Positions 8,267 through 16,815 are shown, counted from the stretch's first letter. The stretch: 53,835 nt of DNA from an uncultured Clostridium sp. (GCA_946409935.1 CAMJYG010000009.1:1-53835); one strand, 5' to 3'. Notes: a model not told the origin generated them from the letters alone. Made by a program: numbers and translations.

Positions 8267-8926
8267 ATGGAAATTTTTGAAAATATTATAAATTCTTATT
8301 CTAATGAGAGCTTAACAACAAGTACAATATTAGCTGTACTACTAATGGTTGCAATACTTGCAATATATGAATTTTTTGTATATAGAATGGTATCACATAG
8401 ATCATTCTATAATAAATCTTTTAATATAACAACTGCAGTTTTACCATTTTTTATATCAACTATAATTTTGTGTTTACAATCGAATTTAGTAATAACATTG
8501 GGTACAATAGGAGCATTGGCAATTATAAGATTTAGAACATCTGTTAAAGACCCAGTTGATATGTTGTATTTACTTTGGAGTGTATTTATAGGAATAATTT
8601 GTGGATGTCAATTATTTGAAGTTGGAGTTTTAACATCGGTGTTTGTCACTATTGTATTAATAGCTCTAGAACATATAAACTTTGGAAGAAAAGCATTTGT
8701 TTTAATTGTTAGAAGTACTGAAGATGTGGAATCTGACTTAACAAAAATATTTAAAGAGAGAAAAATAAGCTATAAATTTAAATCAAGAAATTATACTTCA
8801 AAAGGTTTTGACTATGCAATAGAACTTACATATAAAAACATACAAGAATTAAATAGCGAATTATCAAAAAATGAAAGGATAAGCAAGTATTCTATTATAG
8901 AATATGATGCAGATGATATAGTATAA
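8267..8926 (+). CDS. DUF4956 membrane protein of the polyphosphate/CotH cluster
   Basis: The 219-residue protein has about four transmembrane segments in its first half (about residues 20-38, 58-76, 79-90 and 102-136) and the family motif GTIGALAIIRFRTSVKDP at about residues 84-101. A soluble domain follows. DUF4956 proteins are repeatedly found beside VTC-domain polymerases and CotH-like proteins, and a polymer-export or membrane-anchor role has been supposed but not proved. A repeat element lies between it and the polymerase relic. Confidence 0.85.
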   Translation: MEIFENIINSYSNESLTTSTILAVLLMVAILAIYEFFVYRMVSHRSFYNKSFNITTAVLPFFISTIILCLQSNLVITLGTIGALAIIRFRTSVKDPVDMLYLLWSVFIGIICGCQLFEVGVLTSVFVTIVLIALEHINFGRKAFVLIVRSTEDVESDLTKIFKERKISYKFKSRNYTSKGFDYAIELTYKNIQELNSELSKNERISKYSIIEYDADDIV

Positions 8927-8965
8927 GATGTTGAAAAATTATAGATAAAAAAGGAATGTATTTTT

Positions 8966-9739
8966 ATGTATAAAAAGAAAATATTAATACCTGTAATTGT
9001 TTTTACAGCTATAATTATAATTTTAATATTTGTGCTAAATCCAAGCCATAAATATAATAAACTTATCTTAAGTGAAAGTAAATGGAATACTATTCAAAAA
9101 TCTAGAGTAGAAAATAAACTTTTGGTATTAGAAGATATTAGGTTTAATGATTATAAACTAATAATTGACGAAAGGAATAATACCTTATACTATTCCGTTG
9201 TCAATGATAGTAAAAATAAGTATAATCCTAATGTGAGTTATATCACAAATAATAAAAATGTAAAATTAGCTTTTTTTACAGATGAGATAACTGATGAAAA
9301 AGTAAAAAGCAATTACCAATTTAAATTAATGATTTATAATGAAAAAGAATACCGTATATATAATTTAAAATGTACAAATCTTCCTATACTAAATATTAGT
9401 TACGATAAAAATGAAGAAATTAAGCAAAAAAATATTTCAATGGAGATGTATTTATTTGATAATTTATCTAATATTCCTAATAAAATAACAATATCTAGTG
9501 GTAAAATTAAAATGAATGAAGATAACTATATATTTTCATTGCACATGCTGACACCAGGAAAAAATAAAAGAGATAACAAACTATCAATTTTAAATATGAA
9601 TCCAAATAGTGAATATATATTAACAGCAATAAATAAAAGTTTAGAAAATGAAGTAAATAAAAATCATAGAGTAGAATTATTCTTAAATAATGAATATAAA
9701 GGAGTTTATTCTTTAGGATATCACGTATATAGAAAATAA
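8966..9739 (+). CDS. CotH-like protein, apparently shortened
   Basis: The 257-residue protein has an N-terminal membrane anchor (about residues 7-24), a Tyr/Asn-rich domain, and a C-terminal HRVELFLNNEYKGVYSLGY that matches the VELFLNGEYxGxY strand of CotH-family spore-coat kinases. CotH proteins phosphorylate coat or surface proteins. The stretch expected before that strand in longer relatives, including the catalytic region, appears shortened and the protein stops just after it. Loss of kinase activity is therefore likely. It is the last gene of the VTC/DUF4956 cluster. The family assignment is moderate. Confidence 0.55.
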   Translation: MYKKKILIPVIVFTAIIIILIFVLNPSHKYNKLILSESKWNTIQKSRVENKLLVLEDIRFNDYKLIIDERNNTLYYSVVNDSKNKYNPNVSYITNNKNVKLAFFTDEITDEKVKSNYQFKLMIYNEKEYRIYNLKCTNLPILNISYDKNEEIKQKNISMEMYLFDNLSNIPNKITISSGKIKMNEDNYIFSLHMLTPGKNKRDNKLSILNMNPNSEYILTAINKSLENEVNKNHRVELFLNNEYKGVYSLGYHVYRK

Positions 9740-9740
9740 A

Positions 9741-9756
9741 GTTACTGAACTGTAAC
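9741..9756. repeat. Short palindrome related to repeat family B
   Basis: GTTACTGAACTGTAAC is a 16-base near-palindrome identical to the 3' end of the family B copy at 48953-48999. Confidence 0.5.
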
Positions 9757-9841
9757 AAAATAAATTCTAAAATGAAAAATAATTAACATATTGTTACCTC
9801 CAATCATATTATATGAAAAATATGATTGGAGGTTTATTTTT

Positions 9842-10093
9842 ATGGATTATGAATTAATGATGAATGAAAATGTAAAAATAGGTCAAATGGCACCTGAATT
9901 TACAGCACAAACTACATTTGGAGAAATAAATTTAAAAGATTACAGAGGAAAGTGGGTTATATTATTTTCACATCCGGGAGATTTTACCCCCGTATGTACA
10001 ACTGAGATGGTAGCATTTACACGAGCTAATACATATTTCAAAGATCTAAATACAGAATTATTAGGTTTAAGTGTAGATAGTAATAGCTCACAT
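9842..10093 (+). pseudogene. Peroxiredoxin (Prx6/1-Cys type), 5' part of a split gene
   Basis: Peroxiredoxins reduce peroxides through a peroxidatic Cys. The ATG at 9842 follows TTGGAGG, and the 84 residues here contain the P45-T49-C52 active-site motif ([14 protein letters not shown]). Normal coding ends at SNSSH at the TCACAT of 10088-10093. Beyond it the frame runs into nonsense (DATQKLPT) and stops at 10120. The missing 3' part is at 33779-34252. Joined at TCACAT, the two parts make an uninterrupted 241-residue protein. The insertion between them carries a serine recombinase. Confidence 0.92.
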
Positions 10094-10209
10094 GATGCTA
10101 CTCAAAAGTTACCAACATAAAAAATAGGACAATCACCTGCTAAAAAAATAAAATTTGAATTTAAAGAAATTAATTTTATTAAAAGTAACAATTTTTAGTC
10201 ATTTTGTGG

Positions 10210-10215
10210 TATAAT
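10210..10215 (+). promoter_or_regulatory. Extended -10 promoter of the YefM/ParE operon
   Basis: TGGTATAAT, an extended -10 box, lies 28 bases before the antitoxin ATG. No good -35 box is visible. Confidence 0.6.
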
Positions 10216-10242
10216 ATTAGGTATAGAAAGGTCGTGGTAAAA

Positions 10243-10479
10243 ATGCAAAGAGAAGTAACAGTTAGAGAATTTGAAAATTTAGTTAATATTGTTGATGATA
10301 TAGAGCCAATGATAGTAAAAAGAGATAATAAAAAAGATTTATTAGTTATAAGTTTAGAACAATATCAAAAAGAAGTGTTTTTAAACAAACTTGAAAAGAG
10401 TAAAAACCAATATAAAGAAGGTAAAGTTCATAAAGCAAGAACTGTTTTCAAGGAGCTGAGAGAAAAATATGGATACTAA
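10243..10479 (+). CDS. Phd/YefM-type antitoxin
   Basis: The 78-residue protein has an N-terminal REVTVREFENLVNIVDD segment and a VISLEQYQ strand typical of Phd/YefM antitoxins, which bind the operon promoter and neutralise the partner toxin. The ATG at 10243 follows GAAAGG, and the toxin gene overlaps its end by 11 bases. Together they form a type II toxin-antitoxin operon just inside the left end of the inserted element, where it would favour retention of the element. Confidence 0.85.
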   Translation: MQREVTVREFENLVNIVDDIEPMIVKRDNKKDLLVISLEQYQKEVFLNKLEKSKNQYKEGKVHKARTVFKELREKYGY

Positions 10480-10789
10480 TAAATATGAAATTGTCTTAAC
10501 AGATACTGCAAAAGAAGAACTTAATGAAATCTATGAATATATTTCAAAACAATTATATGAAGAGAAAGCAGCTAGCAGATTAATGAATAAAATTGAGCAT
10601 AGTATTTTCATATTAGAAGAAAATCCATATTGTTGCAAAGAAGTTCATATAAAGCCTCATGATGATGTGTATAGAAAATTGGTTATGGATAATTATATTG
10701 CATTATATGATATTGATGAAAATCAAAAGGAAGTCATTATTTATAGAATAATTTATGGAAAAATGGATTATTTGAAAATAATAGAATAA
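10469..10789 (+). CDS. ParE/RelE-family toxin
   Basis: The 106-residue protein carries the ParE/RelE fold pattern: LTDTAKEELNEIYEYIS near the start, a mid-region ending in ENPYCCKEV, and C-terminal strands NYIALYDIDENQKEVIIYRIIYGKMDY. ParE members poison gyrase and RelE members cleave mRNA on the ribosome; the sequence alone does not say which applies, although the closing strands look ParE-like. An AAGGAGCTGAG site lies inside the antitoxin gene. No truncation is seen. Confidence 0.88.
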   Translation: MDTNKYEIVLTDTAKEELNEIYEYISKQLYEEKAASRLMNKIEHSIFILEENPYCCKEVHIKPHDDVYRKLVMDNYIALYDIDENQKEVIIYRIIYGKMDYLKIIE

Positions 10790-10869
10790 AAATTTATATT
10801 TACACATTTGAAAATCTAACTAAACTATAATATCATACCGATAATAAAAAAATATTGGGAGGGATATAT

Positions 10870-11010
10870 ATGTTTACAAGAAAAATGAAATTTAATGAAG
10901 AAGAATACCGATTATTAAGAGATTTATTACTAAATTTTAGAAATGCACAAATAAGAGCTGGGAAACCAACAGATTTAGTAAATGAATTAATGTATAAATT
11001 AATGAAATAA
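10870..11010 (+). CDS. Small charged protein of 46 residues, element-borne
   Basis: The ATG at 10870 is preceded by a strong GGGAGGG site. The product starts MFTRKMKFNEEEYRLLRDLL and ends in a Leu/Met-rich helix. Small proteins of this helical type are common next to the ParA/ParB genes of Clostridia conjugative elements, but I cannot name the family. It is followed by an intrinsic terminator. Confidence 0.55.
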   Translation: MFTRKMKFNEEEYRLLRDLLLNFRNAQIRAGKPTDLVNELMYKLMK

Positions 11011-11022
11011 TTACATATTAAC

Positions 11023-11067
11023 TAAAAAGGACGATTTAATCAAAATATGATTAGCTCGTTCTTTTTT
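11023..11067 (+). terminator. Intrinsic terminator
   Basis: Arms AAAAGGACGA and TCGTTCTTTT (one G-T pair) enclose an AT-rich loop and end in a T run. Confidence 0.65.
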
Positions 11068-11183
11068 TGTTGTTCAAATTTTAAAAAGAGAATTGATGAA
11101 GTTTAAGTAGTCAGCTCGCTTTTTTGCGTTACATAGCTTTTCTACAAAAGTAGTTAAGCGAATTTTTGAGGAAGGAGGAGCAG

Positions 11184-11489
11184 ATGAAGAAATGTAAGGT
11201 AATTGCAATTGCTAATCAAAAGGGTGGAGTTGTAATAACGCTTGCAGATATGCAAACAAGATTAGCAAAAGCTACCGAAGAAACATTAAGAAGTAGTTAT
11301 GGAAGTATGCTAAAGATTTTTAAGTCTATTATTCCAATTGCAACAAAAGTAGCAGAGGCAACAACAGAGGGAAAAAGTATTTATGGATATGATAAATCAA
11401 ATAAGGCTTCAGTAGCATACGAAAATTTTTGTAGGGAGGTCATAGAAAATGGCGAAAGATTTAAAAATAGAGATACCAAGTGTAGATGA
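11184..11489 (+). pseudogene. ParA-like partition ATPase with a large internal deletion
   Basis: The start KVIAIANQKGGV is the ParA N-terminus, but it jumps straight to TLADMQTRLAKATEE and the usual C-terminal part (IPIATKVAEATTEGKSIYGYD). The GKTT of the Walker A motif and the central ATPase motifs are missing, a loss of roughly 150 residues without loss of frame. It cannot bind or hydrolyse ATP. A GGAAGGAGG site precedes ATG 11184. The truncated parB gene starts within its 3' end. Confidence 0.85.
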
Positions 11490-11901
11490 TTTATTCAAAT
11501 TAAGCACAAACAAAGGAAAAGCAGAAAATGTTGTAATGATACCATTAAATGAAATATCAAATTTTCCAAACCACCCTTTTAAAGTTGAGAGAAATGAAGA
11601 GTTAGAAGAAATGGTAGAAAGTATAAAAAGTGGAGGAGTAAGACAACCTGTAATTGTTAGAGAAAAAGAAGATGGCGGTTATGAAATGGTTTCAGGACAC
11701 AGTAGAAAATTGGCAAGTGAAATAGCAGGATTAAAAGAAATTCCTGCAATTATTAGAGAATTAACAAGAGATGAAGCTACAATTTTAATGGTAGATAGTA
11801 ATATTCAAAGAGAGAAAGTTTTACCAAGTGAAAAGGCTTTTGCATATAAAATGAAGATAGAGGCTTTAAGTAATCAAGGACAAAGACAGGAAAAGAAATA
11901 G
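11449..11901 (+). pseudogene. ParB/Spo0J-like partition protein, C-terminally truncated
   Basis: The 150 residues include the ParB core: EISNFPNHPFKV, a VESIKSGGVRQPVIVRE strand, MVSGHSRKLASEIAGL (the GxxR-type CTP-binding box) and TILMVDSNIQRE, then PSEKAFAYKMKIEAL. ParB proteins are normally about twice this length, and the helix-turn-helix and dimerisation regions are absent after SNQGQRQEKK. The gene overlaps the deleted parA gene. It belongs to the partition/regulatory module of the degraded conjugative element and is probably not functional for partitioning. Confidence 0.85.
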
Positions 11902-11919
11902 AAGAAGGAGGCAAAAATA

Positions 11920-12153
11920 ATGGTACATCAATATATAAATCCATCAGTTAAATTTATAGCAAATAAAGATAATTTTAATAAATTATTAAGTGTTTTAACC
12001 TTTCAAGAGGACAATATTGTATCACAAGATTGGGTTGATAAATTAAAAAATTTAAAGGATATATTATTAAGATATTCCAAACCACAAAGAGATGAAGATG
12101 GAGATGTTGCAATTATAGATATTTCGTTATATCCATTTCAGATTTACAAATGA
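11920..12153 (+). pseudogene. Element-borne small protein fused by deletion to a VirB4 3' end
   Basis: The 77-residue frame starts at ATG 11920 after AGAAGGAGG. The N-terminal 70 residues (HQYINPSVKFIANKDNF..., DEDGDVAIIDISLYP) resemble small conserved proteins found in conjugative elements, but I cannot name the family. The last residues (FQIYK) come from the out-of-frame start of the VirB4 fragment, so the original end has been replaced. A deletion joined the two genes at about 12133. Confidence 0.55.
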
Positions 12154-12278
12154 GTTATATAACAAATGTAAATGCAGGAGAGGGTTTAATTAAAATTGGA
12201 AGTTCGCTAATACCTTTTGTAAATAAGTTTCCAAAAAATACGAAGTTGTACCAGCTTATGAATACGAAAGTGACTTAG
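12133..12278 (+). pseudogene. VirB4-like conjugation ATPase, 3' end only (copy 1)
   Basis: One frame reads SDLQMSYITNVNAGEGLIK..., then GSSLIPFVNKFPKNTKLYQLM, which is the extreme C-terminus of VirB4/TraE-type ATPases of Gram-positive conjugative elements. It ends at TAG 12276-12278. The same stretch, nearly identical, recurs at 26707-26895. Everything upstream of this end, including all ATPase motifs, has been lost. Confidence 0.8.
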
Positions 12279-12297
12279 AAAAAAGTTGAAAATTTAA

Positions 12298-12338
12298 AAA
12301 GCTGGTAATAGGTACTTCCTTGATAATTACCAGTTTTT
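12298..12338 (+). terminator. Intrinsic terminator
   Basis: GCTGGTAAT / ATTACCAG arms lie around a 15-base loop and are followed by TTTTTG, just downstream of the VirB4 fragment. Confidence 0.65.
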
Positions 12339-12407
12339 GTGTTATTATATTGTTAAATGAAAATATGAGAGGTACGAAATATATCGATATAAAAGGGGGA
12401 AAATGAA

Positions 12408-13484
12408 GTGCCATATTATATTCGTTTAATAGTAAAATTGCTTATTATCATTATTACATTAATACTTTTTTATAAAAAACTAATAAAAAAGAATTCTTCG
12501 AGAAAAGAAAAAGAGAATTCACATACGATAGAAGATGAAAAAAAATTGAGAAAAAAACCAAGTTCTCCTTTACTTATTGGCATATATAAAGGAGAGGGAA
12601 GAATATTAATAGTTCCATGTGTTAGACATATAGGAGGGTTTTATGTTAATTCACATAATACACTTTCTATCGACTATTTTTCGGATAATCAATTAATCGG
12701 TCAATCAATAATTGATGTAATAAAGTATATAAAAAATAGTCCAGAAGATGTATCAACTCCATATGATAGGGAGAAAAATCCGGTTTGGAAAGAAAATACT
12801 AAATACAAAAGTAAAACATCCTTTTATAAAAATAATCATCGTGTTAATATACAAATTTTTGAAGATGGAACTTATGATGTGTATTCTCTATATAGGTATG
12901 ACGACGGATATGGAGGTGTGGCTAAAAAAATTACTTTACCATCAAATGCTACAAAAGAGGAGATTGGAAGTGCCATTATAGATGTATTTGATTATGTTGA
13001 AAAGTACGGAAATGTGTCTACAAAAGAATTCAAGAAAAATATACAATTATTGAATAATTCTATAGTGACATTTAATATACCTAGTGACACTCATTTTGTA
13101 GATAGTGAAGATTTTGGAGCAATGGAAATATATCAAGGATATTCATATATTGTAAATGAAACATCGGATTCATCAGCAGAAATATTTTTGGGAATGGCAG
13201 CTGAATTAGATTGTAATTTGCAAAGCGATAATATCAAGGATATTTGGCAGGGATTTGATGGAAAAGCAGAATATTTTGAAGTTAATGATGTTAACTTTGG
13301 AATTTTTAAATTAAAAGTTGAATTTAAAAACAAAAATATACACAGAATTTCATTTTTTTTAAGGATAGATGAAAATGAATTATTAGAATGTGGGTTACAG
13401 GTACATCAACCCAATAGAAGAAAAAAATTAGATGAAAAATTAGTCAAAATTTTTGAGGATTTTGCTTTAAGCTGCAAGAGATAA
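12408..13484 (+). CDS. Membrane-anchored protein, possibly immunity-like; unknown
   Basis: The 358-residue protein starts at GTG 12408 after AAAGGGGGA. It has one N-terminal membrane segment (about residues 6-22), a basic linker, a domain with the paired motifs QSIIDVIKYIKNSP and SAIIDVFDYVEKYG, and a C-terminal domain of about 140 residues. The alternating aliphatic helix after LGxAI-like positions recalls CdiI-type immunity proteins, but this is weak. I do not recognise the C-terminal domain. It is flanked by terminators and probably forms a single-gene unit of cargo. Confidence 0.55.
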   Translation: MPYYIRLIVKLLIIIITLILFYKKLIKKNSSRKEKENSHTIEDEKKLRKKPSSPLLIGIYKGEGRILIVPCVRHIGGFYVNSHNTLSIDYFSDNQLIGQSIIDVIKYIKNSPEDVSTPYDREKNPVWKENTKYKSKTSFYKNNHRVNIQIFEDGTYDVYSLYRYDDGYGGVAKKITLPSNATKEEIGSAIIDVFDYVEKYGNVSTKEFKKNIQLLNNSIVTFNIPSDTHFVDSEDFGAMEIYQGYSYIVNETSDSSAEIFLGMAAELDCNLQSDNIKDIWQGFDGKAEYFEVNDVNFGIFKLKVEFKNKNIHRISFFLRIDENELLECGLQVHQPNRRKKLDEKLVKIFEDFALSCKR

Positions 13485-13575
13485 TATTGGAGAAGATAGA
13501 GAAAAAAAAGTTACCTTTGGCGGAGAAAAAGATATGTTAAGATTTTATAATTGTATAAGAAATATATAATGAATT

Positions 13576-14152
13576 ATGGATAGGTGTGATAATTATGGGA
13601 ATGACTTTTTCGAATATACATTAAAAAAGAATAGTAAGTGTAACGAAATAAATTTAAAAAAATATTTTATAGAAAAAATGGATTTGGTGGGATATAATGA
13701 AGTAAGTGAATTTAAGGAAGCTGATTATATTTTTTTGATTAATACAACTAAAGAAAGTGATTGGATTTCAATAGATTCAAATTATTTCGATATGGAATCA
13801 GTAGAAAATTCACAAGATTTGTTACAAACACTAAGTTCTAAATTTAAAACTGATTGTATTGCTGTAAGTTGTATAAATTAATTTTCAAAATACACAGTTA
13901 GAAAAACTACAAATTTCATTTAATATATCCTGGTCAAATGATTTTGAAATGACAAATTTCTTTATAATGGGCTTAACTCCGAATTCTTTACCAGTTATAA
14001 AAAAAGGAATTCTATCTATTAAGCCAATTGAAAATTTTGATAATTTTGAAGAAGATTTAAAAATTACACAGGAAGAAATGAATAAAATTCTATATGATAA
14101 TGGTTGGATTTTATATAATAAAAATTTTAATCATTTCTTTTTTGATAAATAA
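13576..14152 (+). pseudogene. Unknown protein of about 190 residues, split by a frameshift
   Basis: The frame from ATG 13576 (NYGNDFFEYTLKKN...) ends at 13881 in AVSCIN. The next frame is open from 13877 and continues with FQNTQLEKLQISFNISWSNDFEM, then to 14152 with no start codon of its own at the join. Both parts are similar in composition and read as one acidic, aromatic-rich protein. One inserted base near 13872-13882 would explain it. The family is not recognised. The gene follows the membrane protein at 12408 by about 90 bases and may share its operon. Confidence 0.5.
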
Positions 14153-14167
14153 ATTATAATATTATGA

Positions 14168-14216
14168 TTAAAAAAATAAAAAGTTATGGGAATAAAACGT
14201 TCTATAACTTTTTATT
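14168..14216. terminator. Bidirectional intrinsic terminator
   Basis: AAAAAGTTAT / ATAACTTTTT arms lie between two convergent genes, with T and A runs on either side. Confidence 0.7.
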
Positions 14217-14229
14217 TTTCTTAAAATTC

Positions 14230-15348
14230 CTACGTTAAGTTTTCAGGATTTAAGTCCTTTAACTCATCTAAAACAAATTTACCATCTTTTCTAACCAAAA
14301 CATCATCAAAATAAATTTTTCCTCCACCAAATTCGGGAGTTTGAATACATACAATATCCCAATGTATAGAAGATCTATTTCCATTATCGCTTTCATCTAA
14401 TGCAGTTCCAGGCGTAAAATGGAAACTTCCTGCAACTTTTTCATCAAATAAAGTATCTCCAATTGTATTAGTTACATAAGGGTTTAATCCAAGTGCAAAT
14501 TCTCCTATATATCTTGCTCCTTCGTCAGTATCTAATATTTCATTTAATTCTTTAGTTTTATCTCCAGCTTCTGCTTTTATAATTTTTCCGCTTTTTAATT
14601 CAAAATAAATATTTTTAAAAGTTATGCCATTATAAGTTGTTTCTGTATTGTAAGTTATATATCCGTTTGCGCTATATTTTGTAGGACACGAAGCAACTTC
14701 TCCATCAGGAATATTAAAAGTTCCATAATATTTTTCAGCAGGGATACCTTTTAAACTAAAGGTCAAATCTGTTCCATTACCTAAAATATGAACTCTATCT
14801 GTTTTTGATAATAATTCTTTAAGTGGTTGCATTGCTTTTTCCATTTTTGAATAATTTGCAGTACAAACTTTATAAAAGAATTCAGTAAATTTGTCTAAAG
14901 TCATATGAGCCATTTTAGCCATAGATTCATTTGGGTACCTTAAAATGCACCATTTTGTATTTTTTACTCTTTCTTCAAAATGAATGGGATTTTGATATAG
15001 TCTATTAAAAATTTCCATACTTTCTTTTGAGATTCCTTCTAATTCTTTAGGATTAGCAGAACGTATACCAATATAAGCGTCTGCATCTTTCATTTTTATA
15101 AGGTCATATTTTGCATAAGTATTAATTTGTTCTTCATTACAGTTTAACAACATTTCTTTGAGAATTTTATAATCAATTATATTAAATAATGGAATTGCAC
15201 CAATATCTTTTGCTTGTTTTATTAATTCACTTGCTAAATCTACACAGTCTGTTCCAAGCATTTCAATTAAAATCTTTTCACCTTTTTGTAATTTTACTGA
15301 ATGATTAAGTAAAATTGAAGCCAATTCTTTAATTTTAGAGTTTGACAA
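14230..15348 (-). CDS. M29-family aminopeptidase
   Basis: The 372-residue protein matches the AmpS/PepS (peptidase M29) family of cytosolic two-metal aminopeptidases in length and in landmarks: VKLQKGEKILIE near the N-terminus, the NGTDLTFSLKG strand, the ASCPTKYSANGYITYNTE region, LGEF-like GEFALGLNP, and a C-terminal HWDIVC plus FDDVLVRKDGKF. It trims N-terminal residues from peptides. The start is TTG 15348, 12 bases after GAAAGG. A family A repeat lies directly upstream. It looks intact and is unusual as cargo of a mobile element. Confidence 0.88.
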   Translation of the reverse strand: MSNSKIKELASILLNHSVKLQKGEKILIEMLGTDCVDLASELIKQAKDIGAIPLFNIIDYKILKEMLLNCNEEQINTYAKYDLIKMKDADAYIGIRSANPKELEGISKESMEIFNRLYQNPIHFEERVKNTKWCILRYPNESMAKMAHMTLDKFTEFFYKVCTANYSKMEKAMQPLKELLSKTDRVHILGNGTDLTFSLKGIPAEKYYGTFNIPDGEVASCPTKYSANGYITYNTETTYNGITFKNIYFELKSGKIIKAEAGDKTKELNEILDTDEGARYIGEFALGLNPYVTNTIGDTLFDEKVAGSFHFTPGTALDESDNGNRSSIHWDIVCIQTPEFGGGKIYFDDVLVRKDGKFVLDELKDLNPENLT

Positions 15349-15382
15349 AGTTAATCACATTCCTTTCTTCATACACAAATCC

Positions 15383-15507
15383 GTTTGGAAAAGAATTAAA
15401 TTTTGGCAAGGAAAATTTTATTTAAAAGGCAAGGGCGCATACTGTCTGTATGTAACCGCGTTTTAAATCAAATTTGACGTAGCCAAAATTGTAATTATTT
15501 TTCAAAC
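15383..15507. repeat. Dispersed palindromic repeat, family A copy 2 (inverted)
   Basis: The ends are GTTTGGAAAAGAATTAAATT and its partner GCCAAAATTGTAATTATTTT...CAAAC, bracketing a GC-richer core. It lies upstream of the aminopeptidase start, the same position as the copies before 32.0 kb and 50.5 kb. Confidence 0.75.
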
Positions 15508-15601
15508 TAATTCCTACTTGCATATTGACATCATATAACATTAATACCTTTTTTACAAGTTATTTGATTTATAAAATTCATCAATTTTAATTTTATTTTT
15601 A

Positions 15602-15661
15602 TATTCCAAAACGTTCCAATTTTTTCAAATTCTTTCCAAGTTTTTCCAACTTATTCCAATT
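15602..15661. repeat. Six helically phased TTCCAA repeats
   Basis: Six consecutive 10-base units share the core TTCCAA (one unit has TTTCAA) at exactly the same offset, so every core lies on one face of the DNA. They lie in a gene-free stretch upstream of the sigma-like gene. Such arrays are typical of cooperative protein binding or iterons. Nothing in the window identifies the binding protein. Confidence 0.7.
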
Positions 15662-15682
15662 CACAACATTTGCATACAAAAA

Positions 15683-15742
15683 GCAACTAGTATTGTGCTT
15701 GAACAAAGCCTTATAGGCTTGGTTCAATATTAGTAATTGGAA
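15683..15742. other. Long imperfect palindrome
   Basis: CAACTAGTATTG, then TTGAACAAAGCC, TTATA, GGCTTGGTTCAA and CAATATTAGTAATTG form a nested inverted repeat of about 25 pairs. It lies between the TTCCAA array and the shared leader at 15790. Confidence 0.55.
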
Positions 15743-15789
15743 GTGTTAAGTGAATTTAGAAAACATTTTGCTAAAGGAAATAATTTTAC

Positions 15790-15852
15790 ATTGTCGTAGT
15801 CCACCAAAGTCCATTCAATTTTCAAATTTTGAAATTGAATGGAGGAAGAAAA
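15790..15852 (+). promoter_or_regulatory. Shared 5' leader with hairpin at the ribosome binding site (copy 1)
   Basis: ATTGTCGTAGTCCACC is followed by a hairpin (CCATTCAATTTTCAAA / TTTTGAAATTGAATGG) whose 3' arm runs directly into GGAGGAAG and the ATG at 15853. The same motif and a different-sequence hairpin in the same place precede the gene at 31092. The shared design suggests control of translation. Confidence 0.65.
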
Positions 15853-16320
15853 ATGCAATTTATGGTAGATACATATATTTTAGAATATGTGGAAAGCGAA
15901 AATAAATACTATATTTCATTTAAAGATAGTGTAAGTAATGATTGCAGAATTGAGATTAGTAAAAGAATATTTAATGAATATATGGAATCAATGAAAAGTT
16001 ATATTAAGATAAAAAATGAAACGTCAAGATATTTGGAACATTCAAAATTAACTGAAATTACATTATTTAATAGAAGTCTAAAGAAAATACTTTTTGTAGA
16101 TGATTTAATAGTTGAAAAAACAACATATACATTATTACATAATGCAGTAAAACAAATTAAAGAGCCACATAATAAAAGAGTAGAAATGTATTTTTTTGAA
16201 GAAATGACAGTAAAGGAAATTGCACAAAAAGAGAATAAAACTGAAAGAGCAATTAGGTATAGTATTGAACAAGGAATTAAAGAAATTCAAAATAAATTTA
16301 AGGAAATTAAAAAAATTTAA
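15853..16320 (+). CDS. Sigma-like helix-turn-helix protein of a mobile element
   Basis: The 155-residue protein ends in a sigma region 4-like motif: MYFFEEMTVKEIAQKENKTERAIRYSIEQ, then GIKEIQNKFK. The N-terminal 90 residues are not recognised. Proteins of this kind, with the same layout, accompany integration modules of Tn916-like and serine-recombinase elements, where they may regulate recombination genes. The ATG at 15853 is set by GGAGGAAG, which is partly in the hairpin described above. A hairpin terminator follows. Confidence 0.7.
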   Translation: MQFMVDTYILEYVESENKYYISFKDSVSNDCRIEISKRIFNEYMESMKSYIKIKNETSRYLEHSKLTEITLFNRSLKKILFVDDLIVEKTTYTLLHNAVKQIKEPHNKRVEMYFFEEMTVKEIAQKENKTERAIRYSIEQGIKEIQNKFKEIKKI

Positions 16321-16360
16321 AAAATTTTCAAATTTCATTTCCGAAATGGGGGTAAAAGTG

Positions 16361-16408
16361 AGCAAACAAGTGAGAGGGTATAAAAACTCTTTCACTTGTT
16401 TAATTTTT
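16361..16408 (+). terminator. Intrinsic terminator
   Basis: AAACAAGTGAGAGGG pairs with CTCTTTCACTTGTTT around a TATAAAAA loop, followed by AATTTTTTG. Confidence 0.75.
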
Positions 16409-16644
16409 TGAGCAAGATTTTGGAACATTGAAAATTGAATAATAAACTCATTAAATACTTTACTATTATTAAGATCTAGTTAAAGAGGAAACAGAACCTC
16501 AACTTAAATATTGGATTGCAACCAATAAGGCGAAAATAAATTTTGGCATGTATATACAATAATTGCTCAAAAAATCCAAACCAATTAAATGATGTAGAAG
16601 CATTTATAGTAAATAATCATGTGTAAAGAAAAATTATGTAAAGT

Positions 16645-16673
16645 TTGACAAATATAAAATATTATGCTAAAAT
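16645..16673 (+). promoter_or_regulatory. Sigma-A type promoter
   Basis: TTGACA (16645-16650), a 17-base spacer and TAAAAT (16668-16673). It drives the structured leader and the kinase/acetyltransferase operon. Confidence 0.8.
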
Positions 16674-16679
16674 AAAAAA

Positions 16680-16815
16680 CATATTAAGAGTTTACCTATA
16701 GCGAAAGCTAGAGCGGTAAAGGATATTTCAAATAGCGAATTATCTACACTTTAAGTGCTAAAATATTAGGCATTGCAAAGGAGTCTTAAGGGATTTCTTG
16801 CAATGCTTTTTTGTT
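16680..16815 (+). ncRNA. Structured leader RNA ending in an intrinsic terminator (candidate riboswitch or attenuator)
   Basis: About 130 bases between the promoter and the kinase gene fold into ordered elements: TTTACC...GGTAAA enclosing TAGC-GAAA-GCTA with a GNRA loop, then ATATTT/AAATAT enclosing TAGC...GCTA and a CACT/AGTG hairpin, then GCATTGCAA / TTGCAATGC followed by TTTTTTG. Such order means transcription may be stopped before the gene and relieved by a signal. I could not match it to a riboswitch class I know. No leader peptide with biased codons is obvious. Confidence 0.6.

Noticed and set aside
15602..15661. Possible CRISPR array
   Set aside because: The units are only 10 bases long without spacers, and no cas genes are present.
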